From: UBA2638 sp046293135 | GTDB taxonomy: Bacteria; Pseudomonadota; Alphaproteobacteria; Micavibrionales; Micavibrionaceae | Direction: 5' to 3' | DNA length: 64,000 nt | Assembly: GCA_046293135.1 (NCBI GenBank) | Contig: JBKBPR010000003.1 | Span: 124,001-188,000, forward strand | Part shown: piece after piece, positions 24,754-33,420 of the stretch | Position numbering within the stretch: the stretch's first letter is position 1 | Layout: each line of letters starts with the position of its first letter | Position numbers and translations under genes: made by a program | The notes under the pieces: generated by a model | Told to the model about the DNA's origin: nothing | Seen by the model: the letters and a program-made list of their open reading frames with translations, nothing else | Database searches by the model: none

Positions 24754-25941
24754 ATGCAGAATTATCAACATCATGGGCGTTTTGGTAAAAAACCGTTTGA
24801 GGGCGAGGGGCGTTTTGCGCAATCTCAAAACCCTCATCACCCTGCGGGCTTTCACCATGCCGCGCCTGATTATTTCGATGCGGATAATGCGCAAAATCGT
24901 ATCTTTAAGCGTATCTCAGGAGGTATCATGGCCGGTCTATCCAACTCCACTTTGCTCTCAACTGTTGCCGTTTTGGGCGCGGGCGCAATCTTCGCCTTTG
25001 CGCTTTACAGCTTTTATCCATCGGGTGATAAGGCTGACGGCGCTATTCCGATTATCAAGGCCGAGGCCGTTCCTATTCGTGTCGAGCCGACCCATGCGGG
25101 CGGTATGGATATTCCGTTCCGTGAAAGCACGATTTTCGGCGGTACGCAGCTTGGCGATGCTTCTGGCGCGCGCCCGATTGAAAATCTTCTGGAGGCTGCG
25201 GATAGCGGCGCAGAAGAAGTTCTGGGCAAGCAAGAATTGATCGCGCAGAGCGAGCCTGTGCCTGCACCTGCCGCAGTGACAGAAACAGATACCACTGAAG
25301 GCGCTGCGGAATTGGTTGCAGCTCCGCCATCGGCTGATGAATTGCAAGAAGTCGCTGTTGCCGCGCAAAATCAAAACGAATCTGAAACCATGGCTGTGCC
25401 GTCCGTTCCCGTTCCGCCCGTTGTTGCCGAGCTTAATCAAGGCGCACAAACGGCTGGAGGGCAAGCCGCTCAGGTTAGTCAGGCCGCTGATAAAATCACC
25501 CATGAACCCGCAACATCGCCAGAAACGCTGGCCTTTGTGAAATCGGTTCTGGAGAAAAAAGACGCGGAGAAGGAAACGCAATCGGCATTGAATACGGCAA
25601 CGCCGCCAGCGACGCAAACTCAGGCCACACAACCGCAAGCCGCGCCGCAGAATATAGAACCGGCAGCAGGTGTTGAGGGCGTTATCGATGGCGCGCGGAC
25701 GCATTTTGTGCAGCTCGCCAGTATTCCTGATCGTGGCCGTGTTGATTCGGAATGGGCGAAGCTTAAATCCGAATTCTCAGGCATTCCGTCAGGCTCGCAA
25801 TATCGGGTGCAAGAAGCCAATCTGGGGGAGCGCGGGACATTCTTCCGCATTCAGGCAGGGCCTTACACCGAGGCGCAAGCCAAATCGATTTGCGATTCGA
25901 TCAAGGCACAAAAACCCGGCGGCTGTCTGGTTGTACGGTAA
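24754..25941 (+). CDS. SPOR-domain membrane protein
   Basis: 395 residues. Cytoplasmic N-terminus rich in His, Gly and Phe (1-60), one membrane helix at about 66-87, a long Ala/Pro/Glu/Gln-rich periplasmic linker (about 90-315) and a C-terminal SPOR domain (about 318-395: HFVQLASIPDRGRVDSEW, FFRIQAGPYTEAQAKS, GGCLVVR). SPOR domains bind glycan strands stripped of stem peptides, chiefly at division sites. The position between dgt and nagZ is conserved in the class. The role is likely in septal peptidoglycan; partners are unknown. Confidence 0.88.
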   Translation: MQNYQHHGRFGKKPFEGEGRFAQSQNPHHPAGFHHAAPDYFDADNAQNRIFKRISGGIMAGLSNSTLLSTVAVLGAGAIFAFALYSFYPSGDKADGAIPIIKAEAVPIRVEPTHAGGMDIPFRESTIFGGTQLGDASGARPIENLLEAADSGAEEVLGKQELIAQSEPVPAPAAVTETDTTEGAAELVAAPPSADELQEVAVAAQNQNESETMAVPSVPVPPVVAELNQGAQTAGGQAAQVSQAADKITHEPATSPETLAFVKSVLEKKDAEKETQSALNTATPPATQTQATQPQAAPQNIEPAAGVEGVIDGARTHFVQLASIPDRGRVDSEWAKLKSEFSGIPSGSQYRVQEANLGERGTFFRIQAGPYTEAQAKSICDSIKAQKPGGCLVVR

Positions 25942-25953
25942 TTTGGATTTGCG

Positions 25954-25985
25954 CGTCACGTCACATTACGTCACGTCACGTCACG
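25954..25985. repeat. Pentanucleotide tandem repeat (GTCAC)n
   Basis: Six near-head-to-tail copies of GTCAC, with one interruption (ATTAC), lie in the gap between the SPOR gene stop and the nagZ start. Being 5 bases long and intergenic, it does not affect a frame. Confidence 0.85.
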
Positions 25986-26071
25986 AAATCGAGCGGCTAG
26001 CGCGTGATGCATTTTAATGTGGTGCAGCCGCCAACCTTAAAGTGAAACCTTATAGCAAGAGAGCCGTTGAT

Positions 26072-27067
26072 ATGGTCAAAAGCATAGAACACTCTGCGGC
26101 CATTATTTACGGCCTGTCTGGTTTGACCCTCACGCCCGATGAGCGATCCTTTTTCACGGAATGCAATCCTTACGGCTTTATTCTGTTCAAACGCAATTGC
26201 GATACGCCGGAGCAAATCCGCGCCTTGACCAATGCGCTGCGCGATCTTCTTGGCCGCGATTGCCCGATTTTGATCGATCAGGAGGGCGGGCGCGTCCAGC
26301 GGATGAACGCCCCGAACTGGCGCGCTTATCCGCCCGCAAGATTGTTTGGCGAGATGGCGGAGCAGCAAACGCTCGATAAGGCTCTGACCGATTTGCGGTT
26401 TAACACGCTGCAAATGATCGAGGATTTGCAAGCCTGCGGCATTACGGTGAATTGTACCCCTGTGGCCGATATTCTGATCCCCGAGGCGCATGATGTTATC
26501 GGCGACCGCGCCTTTTCCGAAGACCCCGCTATCACGGCGCGGCTGGCGCTTTCGGTGTGCCGCCACTATGTGCAATGCGCGATGAACCCGATCATGAAAC
26601 ATATTCCGGGGCATGGCCGCGCTCTGGCCGATTCGCATCTGGAACTGCCCGTCGTCGATACGCCGCAAGATGTTCTGGAGCGCACTGATTTCGTGCCGTT
26701 CCGCGAAATTGCCCGTTCCGATGTCGGTCATGCCGTTTGGGCGATGACCGCGCATGTGATTTACAGCGCTCTGGACAAGGCGTACCCCGCCACGATCTCG
26801 CCGCATATTATTGGTGAGATTATCCGCAAATCGATGGGGTTTGAGGGCGTTCTGGTCAGTGATGATCTGGATATGAAGGCGCTGTCGCGTTACGGCAGCC
26901 CCGCTGATATGGCGCTGGCTTCGCTCGAAGCGGGCTGCGATTTGGCGCTGCATTGCTCCGGAAATTTGCAAGATATGCTCAAAATCGCTGAAAAACTGCC
27001 GAAAATCTCGGAAATTTCACGGAAACGCTTGCAAAAATCGCTGGAATTTCGGAAATTGGCGGCCTGA
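26072..27067 (+). CDS. nagZ: Beta-N-acetylhexosaminidase
   Basis: Family 3 glycoside hydrolase removing N-acetylglucosamine from peptidoglycan fragments in the cytoplasm during cell-wall recycling. 331 residues from the ATG at 26072 (GAGAG site 8 bases upstream); a GTG at 26042 lacks a site. Motifs: IDQEGGRVQR (68-77), KHIPGHGRALADSH with acid/base His181, and SDDLDM with the nucleophile Asp near 264-267. The stop overlaps the scpA start by one base (TGATG), indicating translational coupling, as commonly seen in alphaproteobacteria. Confidence 0.95.
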   Translation: MVKSIEHSAAIIYGLSGLTLTPDERSFFTECNPYGFILFKRNCDTPEQIRALTNALRDLLGRDCPILIDQEGGRVQRMNAPNWRAYPPARLFGEMAEQQTLDKALTDLRFNTLQMIEDLQACGITVNCTPVADILIPEAHDVIGDRAFSEDPAITARLALSVCRHYVQCAMNPIMKHIPGHGRALADSHLELPVVDTPQDVLERTDFVPFREIARSDVGHAVWAMTAHVIYSALDKAYPATISPHIIGEIIRKSMGFEGVLVSDDLDMKALSRYGSPADMALASLEAGCDLALHCSGNLQDMLKIAEKLPKISEISRKRLQKSLEFRKLAA

Positions 27068-28002
27068 TGACAGACGCAGCTCTCAACACCACAAACACAA
27101 CGGCAGCCGCAGCGGCTCTTGATACGCAGCGCTTCGAAGAAGACCCGCCGCGCCAGAATGCGGGCGGCGCAGCGCTTGAGGAAAATGCCGATCAGCTATT
27201 GCTGAATATTGACGGATATGACGGGCCGATTGATGTGCTGCTGGAGCTGGCGCGCAATCAAAAGGTTGATCTGACGCAAATTTCGATCTTGCAACTGGCG
27301 CGGCAATATCTGGCCTTTGTCGAACGCGCGGCGCAGCTTAATCTGGAATTGGCGGCTGAATATCTGGTGATGGCGGCGTGGCTGGCTTATCTGAAATCGC
27401 GGTTGCTCTTGCCCAAAACGCAAGATGATGTCGAACCATCGGCGCAGGACATGGCGGAGGCTCTGCAATTCCAGCTTCGCCGTTTGGAGGCGATGCAAAA
27501 GATCGCGGGCAAGCTCATGGAGCGGCCGCAATTGGGCGCGGATATTTTCCCGCGCGGTTGCCCCGAAGGGCTGCCGATTGTGACCCGCACAAAATGGGAT
27601 GTGACGCTTTATGATATGCTCAGCGCTTACGGGGATATTCGCCGCCGCGCCGAAAGCCAGAATTACGATCTGCCGATTTTCAATGTGATGAGCACCGAAG
27701 AGGCGATGAGCCGTTTGTCGCGAATGCTCGGCAATTTGCCGCGCAAGGGGATGCATTCGGTTTGGGCGACACTCAGCAGCTTTTTGCCCGAACGGATCAA
27801 GGACAGGCTTTACGGCCGCTCGGCACTGGCGACGACGCTGACGGCTTCGCTGGAGCTGGTCAAACAGGGCAAGGCGGAAATTCGGCAAGACGGCGCGTTT
27901 CGTCCGATCTATGTGCGCTCTATACTCTTTGAGGGGCGGGACGATGACGCTCAAGCGCAAGCGCAAGACAACAATCACACTGCAGGAGATGATGCGGCAT
28001 GA
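27067..28002 (+). CDS. scpA: Segregation and condensation protein A
   Basis: Kleisin subunit bridging the SMC heads in the chromosome condensation complex. 311 residues. The N-terminal kleisin motif YDGPIDVLLELARNQKVDL is followed by YLVMAAWLAYLKSRLLLP, with a C-terminal winged-helix region (HSVWATLSSFLPERI; SLELVKQGKAEIRQ). The N-terminal 40 residues are Ala/Thr-rich and probably disordered. It overlaps scpB by four bases (ATGA). Confidence 0.95.
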   Translation: MTDAALNTTNTTAAAAALDTQRFEEDPPRQNAGGAALEENADQLLLNIDGYDGPIDVLLELARNQKVDLTQISILQLARQYLAFVERAAQLNLELAAEYLVMAAWLAYLKSRLLLPKTQDDVEPSAQDMAEALQFQLRRLEAMQKIAGKLMERPQLGADIFPRGCPEGLPIVTRTKWDVTLYDMLSAYGDIRRRAESQNYDLPIFNVMSTEEAMSRLSRMLGNLPRKGMHSVWATLSSFLPERIKDRLYGRSALATTLTASLELVKQGKAEIRQDGAFRPIYVRSILFEGRDDDAQAQAQDNNHTAGDDAA

Positions 28003-28721
28003 GTGAATTTGACACACATAAACGGATTTTGGAGGCGCTGTTATTTGCCGCGCCGAAGCCACTAACGCCCAAGGATATGCATGAACGTATGCCTGAAGGC
28101 GCGGACATCGGCGGCTTGCTCCGCGCATTGCAGGAGGATTATAACGGGCGCGGCGTGATGCTGGCTGAAATTGACGGGAGTTGGGCATTTCGTACCGCTG
28201 CCGACCTTGGGGATGCGTTGAGCATCGAGCGGCATGTGCAAAAGAAAATGTCACGCGCGGCGCTTGAAACGATGGCGATTATTGCCTATCACCAGCCTGT
28301 GACGCGGGCGGAGGTCGAGAATATTCGCGGCGTTGCCACCCATAAGGGGACGCTGGATGTTTTGATCGAGGCGGGATGGATCAAGCCGGGGCGCAGGCGC
28401 GAAAGCCCCGGAAGGCCGCTGACATGGGTGACGACCACTGAATTTCTTGATCATTTCTCGTTAAACTCTATTATGGATCTGCCTGGGCTGGATGATTTGA
28501 AGGCCTCTGGCCTGCTTGACAGACGGCCTGCGATTGAAACACTCTCTGCGGCGAATGATCTGTTCGATCAGGTTCATGCGCTCGCCGAAGAAGAGCAGAG
28601 CGAGGGCAGCGAGGCGGAGAGCGATGATGATGCGTATGATTTGCTCTATGATGCATTATCGGATACGCCGGATGATGAAGATGATATAGAATACGAAGCG
28701 AAGTATAGTGAAAAGAATTGA
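27999..28721 (+). CDS. scpB: Segregation and condensation protein B
   Basis: Partner of ScpA in the SMC-ScpAB condensin. 240 residues: two winged-helix domains (ILEALLFAAPKPLT; RAALETMAIIAYHQPVTRAEVENIRGV; ITPGRP-like GRRRESPGRPLTWVTT; FLDHFSLNSIMDLPGL). The C-terminus (from about 195) is very acidic with Glu/Asp/Ser runs. Translation is coupled to scpA. Confidence 0.95.
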   Translation: MSEFDTHKRILEALLFAAPKPLTPKDMHERMPEGADIGGLLRALQEDYNGRGVMLAEIDGSWAFRTAADLGDALSIERHVQKKMSRAALETMAIIAYHQPVTRAEVENIRGVATHKGTLDVLIEAGWIKPGRRRESPGRPLTWVTTTEFLDHFSLNSIMDLPGLDDLKASGLLDRRPAIETLSAANDLFDQVHALAEEEQSEGSEAESDDDAYDLLYDALSDTPDDEDDIEYEAKYSEKN

Positions 28722-28776
28722 AACTATTGAGAAAACGATAATCCATTCAGCCACGCAGGCTGGTTTTAAAAGGTGA

Positions 28777-28983
28777 ATGAAAATGGCTCCGGGTATTTGG
28801 CAAATTGTTGTCGTGATTTTATTGATTGTTCTGGTGTTCGGCGCATCACGCGTTCCGGTGATTGCCGAAAACCTCGCCAAGGGCATCAAATCGTTCAAAA
28901 AGGGCTTGAAGGATGAGGATGCATCCGCTGTTATCTCAAGCAAGTCTGATGACGGGAAAAATACCCCAAAAGACTCAGATTAG
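28777..28983 (+). CDS. tatA: Sec-independent translocase subunit TatA
   Basis: 68 residues: one N-terminal membrane helix (IWQIVVVILLIVLVFGA) and an amphipathic helix (NLAKGIKSFKKGLKDED) with the characteristic FG-hinge variant, then a polar tail. TatA oligomerises to let folded twin-arginine substrates cross the inner membrane. Two ATGs (28777 and 28783) share the AAAAGGTGA site; the second has better spacing. It begins the tatABC cluster after scpB. Confidence 0.94.
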   Translation: MKMAPGIWQIVVVILLIVLVFGASRVPVIAENLAKGIKSFKKGLKDEDASAVISSKSDDGKNTPKDSD

Positions 28984-29032
28984 GTTTTCTGCGATATTGA
29001 AAGCGCAATAAAATAAGACATAAAGGCTTTTT

Positions 29033-29449
29033 ATGCTCGATTTTGGCTGGACAGAATTAATTTTGATTATGGCGCTGGCGGTTTTGGTGATCGGGCCGGC
29101 TGAAATTCCGGCTATGATGGTGGCGCTGGGGCGGTTGATGCGGCGCTTGAGCTACGTGAAATATGCGTTTTCCAGACAGTTCGATGATTTTATGCAGCAA
29201 GCTGACCTCAAAGACATCCGCGAGTCGGTGAATTTCGAGGCGCGGGAGCAGCATATATTCGACGAAGCGGCGGAGGACGAAGCCGAGATCGCAGAGATGA
29301 CTTTCGCCGAGGGCGACCAAGAGAGACAAAACTATCAAAACGACCAAAACCAAAACCACAATCCCAATCCCAATCCCAACCCCAATCCCAACCCCCAACC
29401 CAACCCCCAACCCCAACCCCAACCCCAACCCCCAATCCCGCGAATGTGA
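29033..29449 (+). CDS. tatB: Sec-independent translocase subunit TatB with Asn-Pro/Gln-Pro tail
   Basis: 138 residues. N-terminal helix FGWTELILIMALAVLVIGPAE with the TatB-typical Glu and GP hinge, then an amphipathic helix (LGRLMRRLSYVKYAFSRQF). TatB with TatC recognises twin-arginine signals. The C-terminus is unusual: from about residue 105 it is made of NQN, NP and QP repeats encoded by a hexanucleotide-like array. The tail is probably disordered and not needed for the core function. Confidence 0.92.
   Translation: MLDFGWTELILIMALAVLVIGPAEIPAMMVALGRLMRRLSYVKYAFSRQFDDFMQQADLKDIRESVNFEAREQHIFDEAAEDEAEIAEMTFAEGDQERQNYQNDQNQNHNPNPNPNPNPNPQPNPQPQPQPQPPIPRM
29359..29437 (+). repeat. Low-complexity CCCAAT/CCCAAC array in the tatB 3' end
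   Basis: Roughly a dozen units of CCCAAT, CCCAAC or CCCCAA, mostly six bases long, encode alternating Asn-Pro then Gln-Pro dipeptides. Some units differ by one base, so slippage could shift the last residues of TatB before the stop. Confidence 0.9.
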
Positions 29450-29462
29450 AAGAGCAAAACTC

Positions 29463-30329
29463 ATGAGCGAGACAGACAGCACCGCAGTATCGCCGCGACA
29501 AGACGCCGCACTGAACAAGGCCTCTTGGATTGACCATGTCACCGAATTGCGCCGCAGGCTGGTTTGGGTGATTGTGACGATGGCCGTTGGCACGGCCTTG
29601 TGTTTTGGCTTTGTTGAGTCGATTTACGGCTTTCTGGTGGCGCCGCTGGCCGAGGCGATGGGCGAGGGCGGTTCACAACGATTGATCTATACCGGACTGA
29701 CCGAGGCGTTTTTTACCTACATTAAGGTCGCATTTTTTGTCGGAATTTTCCTGACCTTTCCTGTGCTGCTGATGCAAATCTGGCTGTTTATCGCGCCGGG
29801 GCTCTACCGCAATGAAAAGCGCGCCTTTATGCCGTTTTTTATCGCAACGCCCGTTTTGTTCTTTTTGGGCGGGGCTTGCGTGTATTACGTTGTGCTGCCG
29901 CTGGCGTGGCCGTTTTTCCTGAGCTTTCAGACCAGCGGCGCGGAAACCGTGTTGCCGATCCAGCTCGAAGCGCGGGTGAGCGAATATCTCGATTTAATCA
30001 TGACCCTGATTTTCGCCTTTGGCCTGTGTTTCCAGCTGCCCGTGCTGTTGACGCTGCTCGGGCGGGCAGGGCTGGTGAGCGCTGATTGGCTTGCCTCAAA
30101 GCGCAAATATGCGCTCATTGTTGTGTTTGTCGTGGCAGCGTTTCTGACCCCGCCTGATGTGATTTCGCAAGTCTTGCTGGCCATTCCGATCCTTGCGCTT
30201 TACGAGCTTTCGATTGTGCTTATTCGTCTATCGAACGCGAAAAAGCCGCAATTATCCGAAAATTCCCAAACACCCGAAACATCTCAAACACCCCAAACAC
30301 CCGCAGACGGGGCGGGCAAGCATGGCTGA
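29463..30329 (+). CDS. tatC: Sec-independent translocase subunit TatC
   Basis: 288 residues and six predicted membrane helices. Core motifs: WIDHVTELRRRL at the cytoplasmic N-terminus, FFTYIKVAFFVGIFLTFPVL, IWLFIAPGLYRNEKR, FGLCFQLPVLL and FLTPPDVISQVLLAIPI. TatC is the main receptor for twin-arginine signals. The last 40 residues are a Pro/Thr/Ser/Gln-rich tail with repeated Q-T-P units. Its stop overlaps the zapE start by eight bases. Confidence 0.96.
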   Translation: MSETDSTAVSPRQDAALNKASWIDHVTELRRRLVWVIVTMAVGTALCFGFVESIYGFLVAPLAEAMGEGGSQRLIYTGLTEAFFTYIKVAFFVGIFLTFPVLLMQIWLFIAPGLYRNEKRAFMPFFIATPVLFFLGGACVYYVVLPLAWPFFLSFQTSGAETVLPIQLEARVSEYLDLIMTLIFAFGLCFQLPVLLTLLGRAGLVSADWLASKRKYALIVVFVVAAFLTPPDVISQVLLAIPILALYELSIVLIRLSNAKKPQLSENSQTPETSQTPQTPADGAGKHG

Positions 30330-31479
30330 TCCGCTCGCGGTCTATGAGGCGCGCATTGCCGACGGCTCGCTGAAACCCGATCCGGCGCAGCGTGAAGCGA
30401 TGGCTTTGCTGCAAACGCTATATCTGGAATTGCTGGAGGCGCATAACGCGCCGCGCCGCAATTTCTTCCAGCGCCTGACGGGGCTTGGCGCGCGTGACAA
30501 GGGTTTTGTACGCGGGGTTTATCTGGTCGGCGGGGTCGGGCGCGGAAAATCGATGTTGATGGATCTGTTTTACAAATGCCTACCCGATACGATGCGCAAA
30601 ACGCGGGTGCATTTCCACAAATTCATGATTGATGTCCATGATTATATCCATACTCGCCGCGAGGGTGACGGCATCCGCGAGGGGATTGATGCGACCTTGC
30701 CGCTTTTGGCCGAGCGGATTGCCGAACGCTCCCCCGTTTTGTGCTTTGATGAATTTCATGTCACCGATGTTGCCGATGCGATGATTTTGGGGCGGCTGTT
30801 TACGGCGCTTTTTGATCGCGGCGTGGTGGTGGTGGCCACGTCGAACTGGCCGCCTGACAGGCTCTATGAAGGAGGGTTGCAGCGTGATCGTTTCTTGCCG
30901 TTCATCGCATTGCTCAAGCGCCGTATGAGCGTATTCGAGCTGAACTCGCCGATTGATTACCGCGCCTTGGCTTTGGCGCAATCGGGCGTTTATTTTTATC
31001 CGCTGAGTCAAGCTTCCAAAGCGCGGATTGATAGCGTTTTCGAGCGCTTGAGTGACGGGGCACAGCCCTATCAGGAGGTGATCGAGGTCAAGGGGCGGCA
31101 TATCCCTGTATCCGCTGTTGCCAATGGCGCGGCGCGGTTTTCCTTTGCCCAGCTCTGTGAGCAACCCTTGGGCGCGGAGGATTATCTGGAGATTGCCAAG
31201 CGTTATCCGACCGTGTTTCTGGAGGGGATTCCCAAAATGGCCTATGACCGCCGCAATGAGGTCGTGCGCCTGATGAAGCTGATCGATGCGCTGTATGAAA
31301 CGCGGACAAAGGTTGTATTTCTGGCCGATGTCTTGCCTGAAAAGCTGTATTACGGCCATGACCATGCCTTTGAGTTCGAGCGCACGATTTCCCGCCTGCG
31401 CGAGATGCAATCAGCGGAGTATATGAACGCCGCCGCCGCGCCGAGCGCTTCGCCCGCGCTGCCTGCGTCCACATCTTAA
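30322..31479 (+). CDS. zapE: Cell division ATPase ZapE (AFG1-like)
   Basis: 385 residues from the ATG at 30322, inside the end of tatC. P-loop ATPase: Walker A GGVGRGKS (70-77), Walker B CFDEF (141-145), sensor region VVVVATSNWPPDRLY and the family signature FHKFMIDVHDYIH. ZapE modulates FtsZ ring stability, and its mitochondrial relative AFG1 assists respiratory complex turnover. In alphaproteobacteria zapE is usually next to mdh; here two genes lie between them. Confidence 0.94.
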   Translation: MADPLAVYEARIADGSLKPDPAQREAMALLQTLYLELLEAHNAPRRNFFQRLTGLGARDKGFVRGVYLVGGVGRGKSMLMDLFYKCLPDTMRKTRVHFHKFMIDVHDYIHTRREGDGIREGIDATLPLLAERIAERSPVLCFDEFHVTDVADAMILGRLFTALFDRGVVVVATSNWPPDRLYEGGLQRDRFLPFIALLKRRMSVFELNSPIDYRALALAQSGVYFYPLSQASKARIDSVFERLSDGAQPYQEVIEVKGRHIPVSAVANGAARFSFAQLCEQPLGAEDYLEIAKRYPTVFLEGIPKMAYDRRNEVVRLMKLIDALYETRTKVVFLADVLPEKLYYGHDHAFEFERTISRLREMQSAEYMNAAAAPSASPALPASTS

Positions 31480-31605
31480 CGCATTGAAAATAATAAAGAA
31501 AATCAGCGTTTCAGAATAATTGCGAAAACTTAGCTCGCCTTAACCATTTTCTGGCATAATTTTAAAGTGGGGGATCAAAAATTATAAACTGGTACGGGAA
31601 TTGCA

Positions 31606-32886
31606 ATGATTACCTTTGTCAAAAACTTGATCAAACCAAATAAGAAAGGGCTGGGGTCTTCCGATCAATCGTTATCCTATGAGGAGCAGACGGAAAAGCT
31701 CAAATCCGCAAAGGAAAAAGAGCGTCTGACACTGGCGGGTAGTTCGGAAACCCAGAAGGAAATTTTGTATTATCTAGCGGAAAAAGATCCCTCTCCCCGT
31801 GTGCGTAAGGCTGTGGCCGAAAACAGCGCAACGCCGATTCATGCCTCTGGCGTTCTTGCACAAGACCGCGATCAGGATGTGCGCTTGGCGCTGGCGGCGC
31901 GGTTGATGAATTTATTGCCCGACCTCTCGCGCGACAAACATAGCCAGCTTTACGCCTTTGCGGTGCAGGCTTTGGGGACATTGGCGCTGGATGAGGTTTT
32001 GAAGGTGCGCGTTGCGCTCTCCAGCACGCTCAAAGATCACGCCCACGCCCCGCCGAAAGTGGTGGCGCAGCTGGCTCAGGATGTGGAGCGCGAAGTGTCC
32101 GAACCGATTTTACGATTTTGCGCGGCGCTTTCGGATGAGGATTTGTTGAATATTCTCAAGGCTCACCCTGCCGGTTGGGCGGTGGAGGCGATTGCCACGC
32201 GCGGCAGTGTGAGCGCGCCTGTTTCGATGGCGGTGATCGAGAGCGATCACAGACCCGCGGGAACGGCGCTGCTGTACAATGAGGGCGCGGATCTCAATGA
32301 AACGATTTTGCACATTATCGTCCAGAAGGCGCGGGATTATCCGGAATGGCAAAAGCCGATGGCGTTGCGCGCAAAGCTGCCCGCCTCGGTGGTCAGTGCT
32401 TTGGCTGAATTTGTGGATTCTTCCGTGCGGGATGTTTTACTGCTGCGTGAGGATATCGAGCCGGAATTGACCGAGGAAATCACCGCAATTTTCCGTCGCC
32501 GTATGGATTTTGCCAGCGAGGATGAAGCCTCCGAAAAGCCGGTAGAGGAGCGTTTGAAGGCGATTATCAGCGAAGGCCGCTTGAATGAGGAAACTATCTC
32601 TGACGCCCTGGCGATGCGCGACCGCGAGTTTGTCTATGCGGCCTTGGCGCGGTTGATGCGGACGAGCGCGGAAAATGTCGAGCGGATTGTGGCGATGCGC
32701 GCGCCGCGGCCAATTGTCGCAATTTCATGGTATGCGGGGCTGTCGATGCGGATGGCGCTGCATCTTCAGCGCGATCTGGCCAATATTCCGCCCAAGGAGC
32801 TGGTCTATCCGCGTGACGGCACAGATTACCCGATGACCCAAGAGGAGCTGGAATGGCAGCTGGAGTTTCTGGGGTTTAAGGGCTAG
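31606..32886 (+). CDS. DUF2336 family protein
   Basis: 426 residues, all-helical, with HEAT-like segments: DPSPRVRKAVAENSATP and DQDVRLALAARLM at the N-terminus, then ALSDEDLLNILK, SDALAMRDREFVYAALARL. This matches the alphaproteobacterial DUF2336 family, whose role is not established; some members sit in cell-cycle or signalling loci. The C-terminus ends in YPMTQEELEWQLEFLGF. A TTAACCAT sequence, like a CtrA half site, lies 59 bases before the start. Confidence 0.85.
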   Translation: MITFVKNLIKPNKKGLGSSDQSLSYEEQTEKLKSAKEKERLTLAGSSETQKEILYYLAEKDPSPRVRKAVAENSATPIHASGVLAQDRDQDVRLALAARLMNLLPDLSRDKHSQLYAFAVQALGTLALDEVLKVRVALSSTLKDHAHAPPKVVAQLAQDVEREVSEPILRFCAALSDEDLLNILKAHPAGWAVEAIATRGSVSAPVSMAVIESDHRPAGTALLYNEGADLNETILHIIVQKARDYPEWQKPMALRAKLPASVVSALAEFVDSSVRDVLLLREDIEPELTEEITAIFRRRMDFASEDEASEKPVEERLKAIISEGRLNEETISDALAMRDREFVYAALARLMRTSAENVERIVAMRAPRPIVAISWYAGLSMRMALHLQRDLANIPPKELVYPRDGTDYPMTQEELEWQLEFLGFKG

Positions 32887-32906
32887 GTTGTAATCTAAGC
32901 GAATGT

Positions 32907-33275
32907 TTAGATATTGAGGCCGCTGGTATTCAATATTCTTTGAATAGAGGGAGGAATTGCAGCAACCGGAGGTTCGTATTTCGGGTGCCCTAACACTTTT
33001 CTCCATTTGACCATAGAAGAGAAAATTGATTGCAACACTGTTAAATTCGGATTTGTTTTTGATGTATCGCCACGTTGGATCGCTTCAGTCAAAATGCCAT
33101 CAATATCGCTAATCCAGAAAGCTTTTTCTTTATTGTCCGATGTATCCAGAATTGTCACTTCAACAGGGTTATACGGACTGCCGCCAAAATCATAATTTGT
33201 AATGGTGGCTGAGTTTTTTTCTGCTCCGCGGGCATATATTTGTCTTAAAGTATTTTGATCAGATAGTTCTATCAT
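32907..33275 (-). CDS. Hypothetical protein, 122 residues
   Basis: No family recognised. Soluble-looking, with NYDFGGSPYNPVEVTILDTS, AFWISDIDGILTEAIQ and IPPSIQRILNTSG. AT-richer than its neighbours. No strong ribosome binding site precedes the ATG at 33275, but the frame is long enough and lacks an alternative. It converges with the DUF2336 gene. Confidence 0.55.
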   Translation of the reverse strand: MIELSDQNTLRQIYARGAEKNSATITNYDFGGSPYNPVEVTILDTSDNKEKAFWISDIDGILTEAIQRGDTSKTNPNLTVLQSIFSSMVKWRKVLGHPKYEPPVAAIPPSIQRILNTSGLNI

Positions 33276-33420
33276 TCAATTTTTTTATAAAAATATTATG
33301 CTTACGTCAAAATATTATTTTATTGATAGCCTGTTTATGTATGTTGCACTGCCAGATAATTTCCTGCAATATTTGGGGTGTTTGAAAATAATTTGAGCAT
33401 TTTATGAAAGGCGCAACACA

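Noticed and set aside
29057..29593. Gly/Leu/Val-rich frame on the minus strand over tatB
   Set aside because: It is the reverse reading of the CCCAAT/CCCAAC array; tatB and tatC on the plus strand account for the region.
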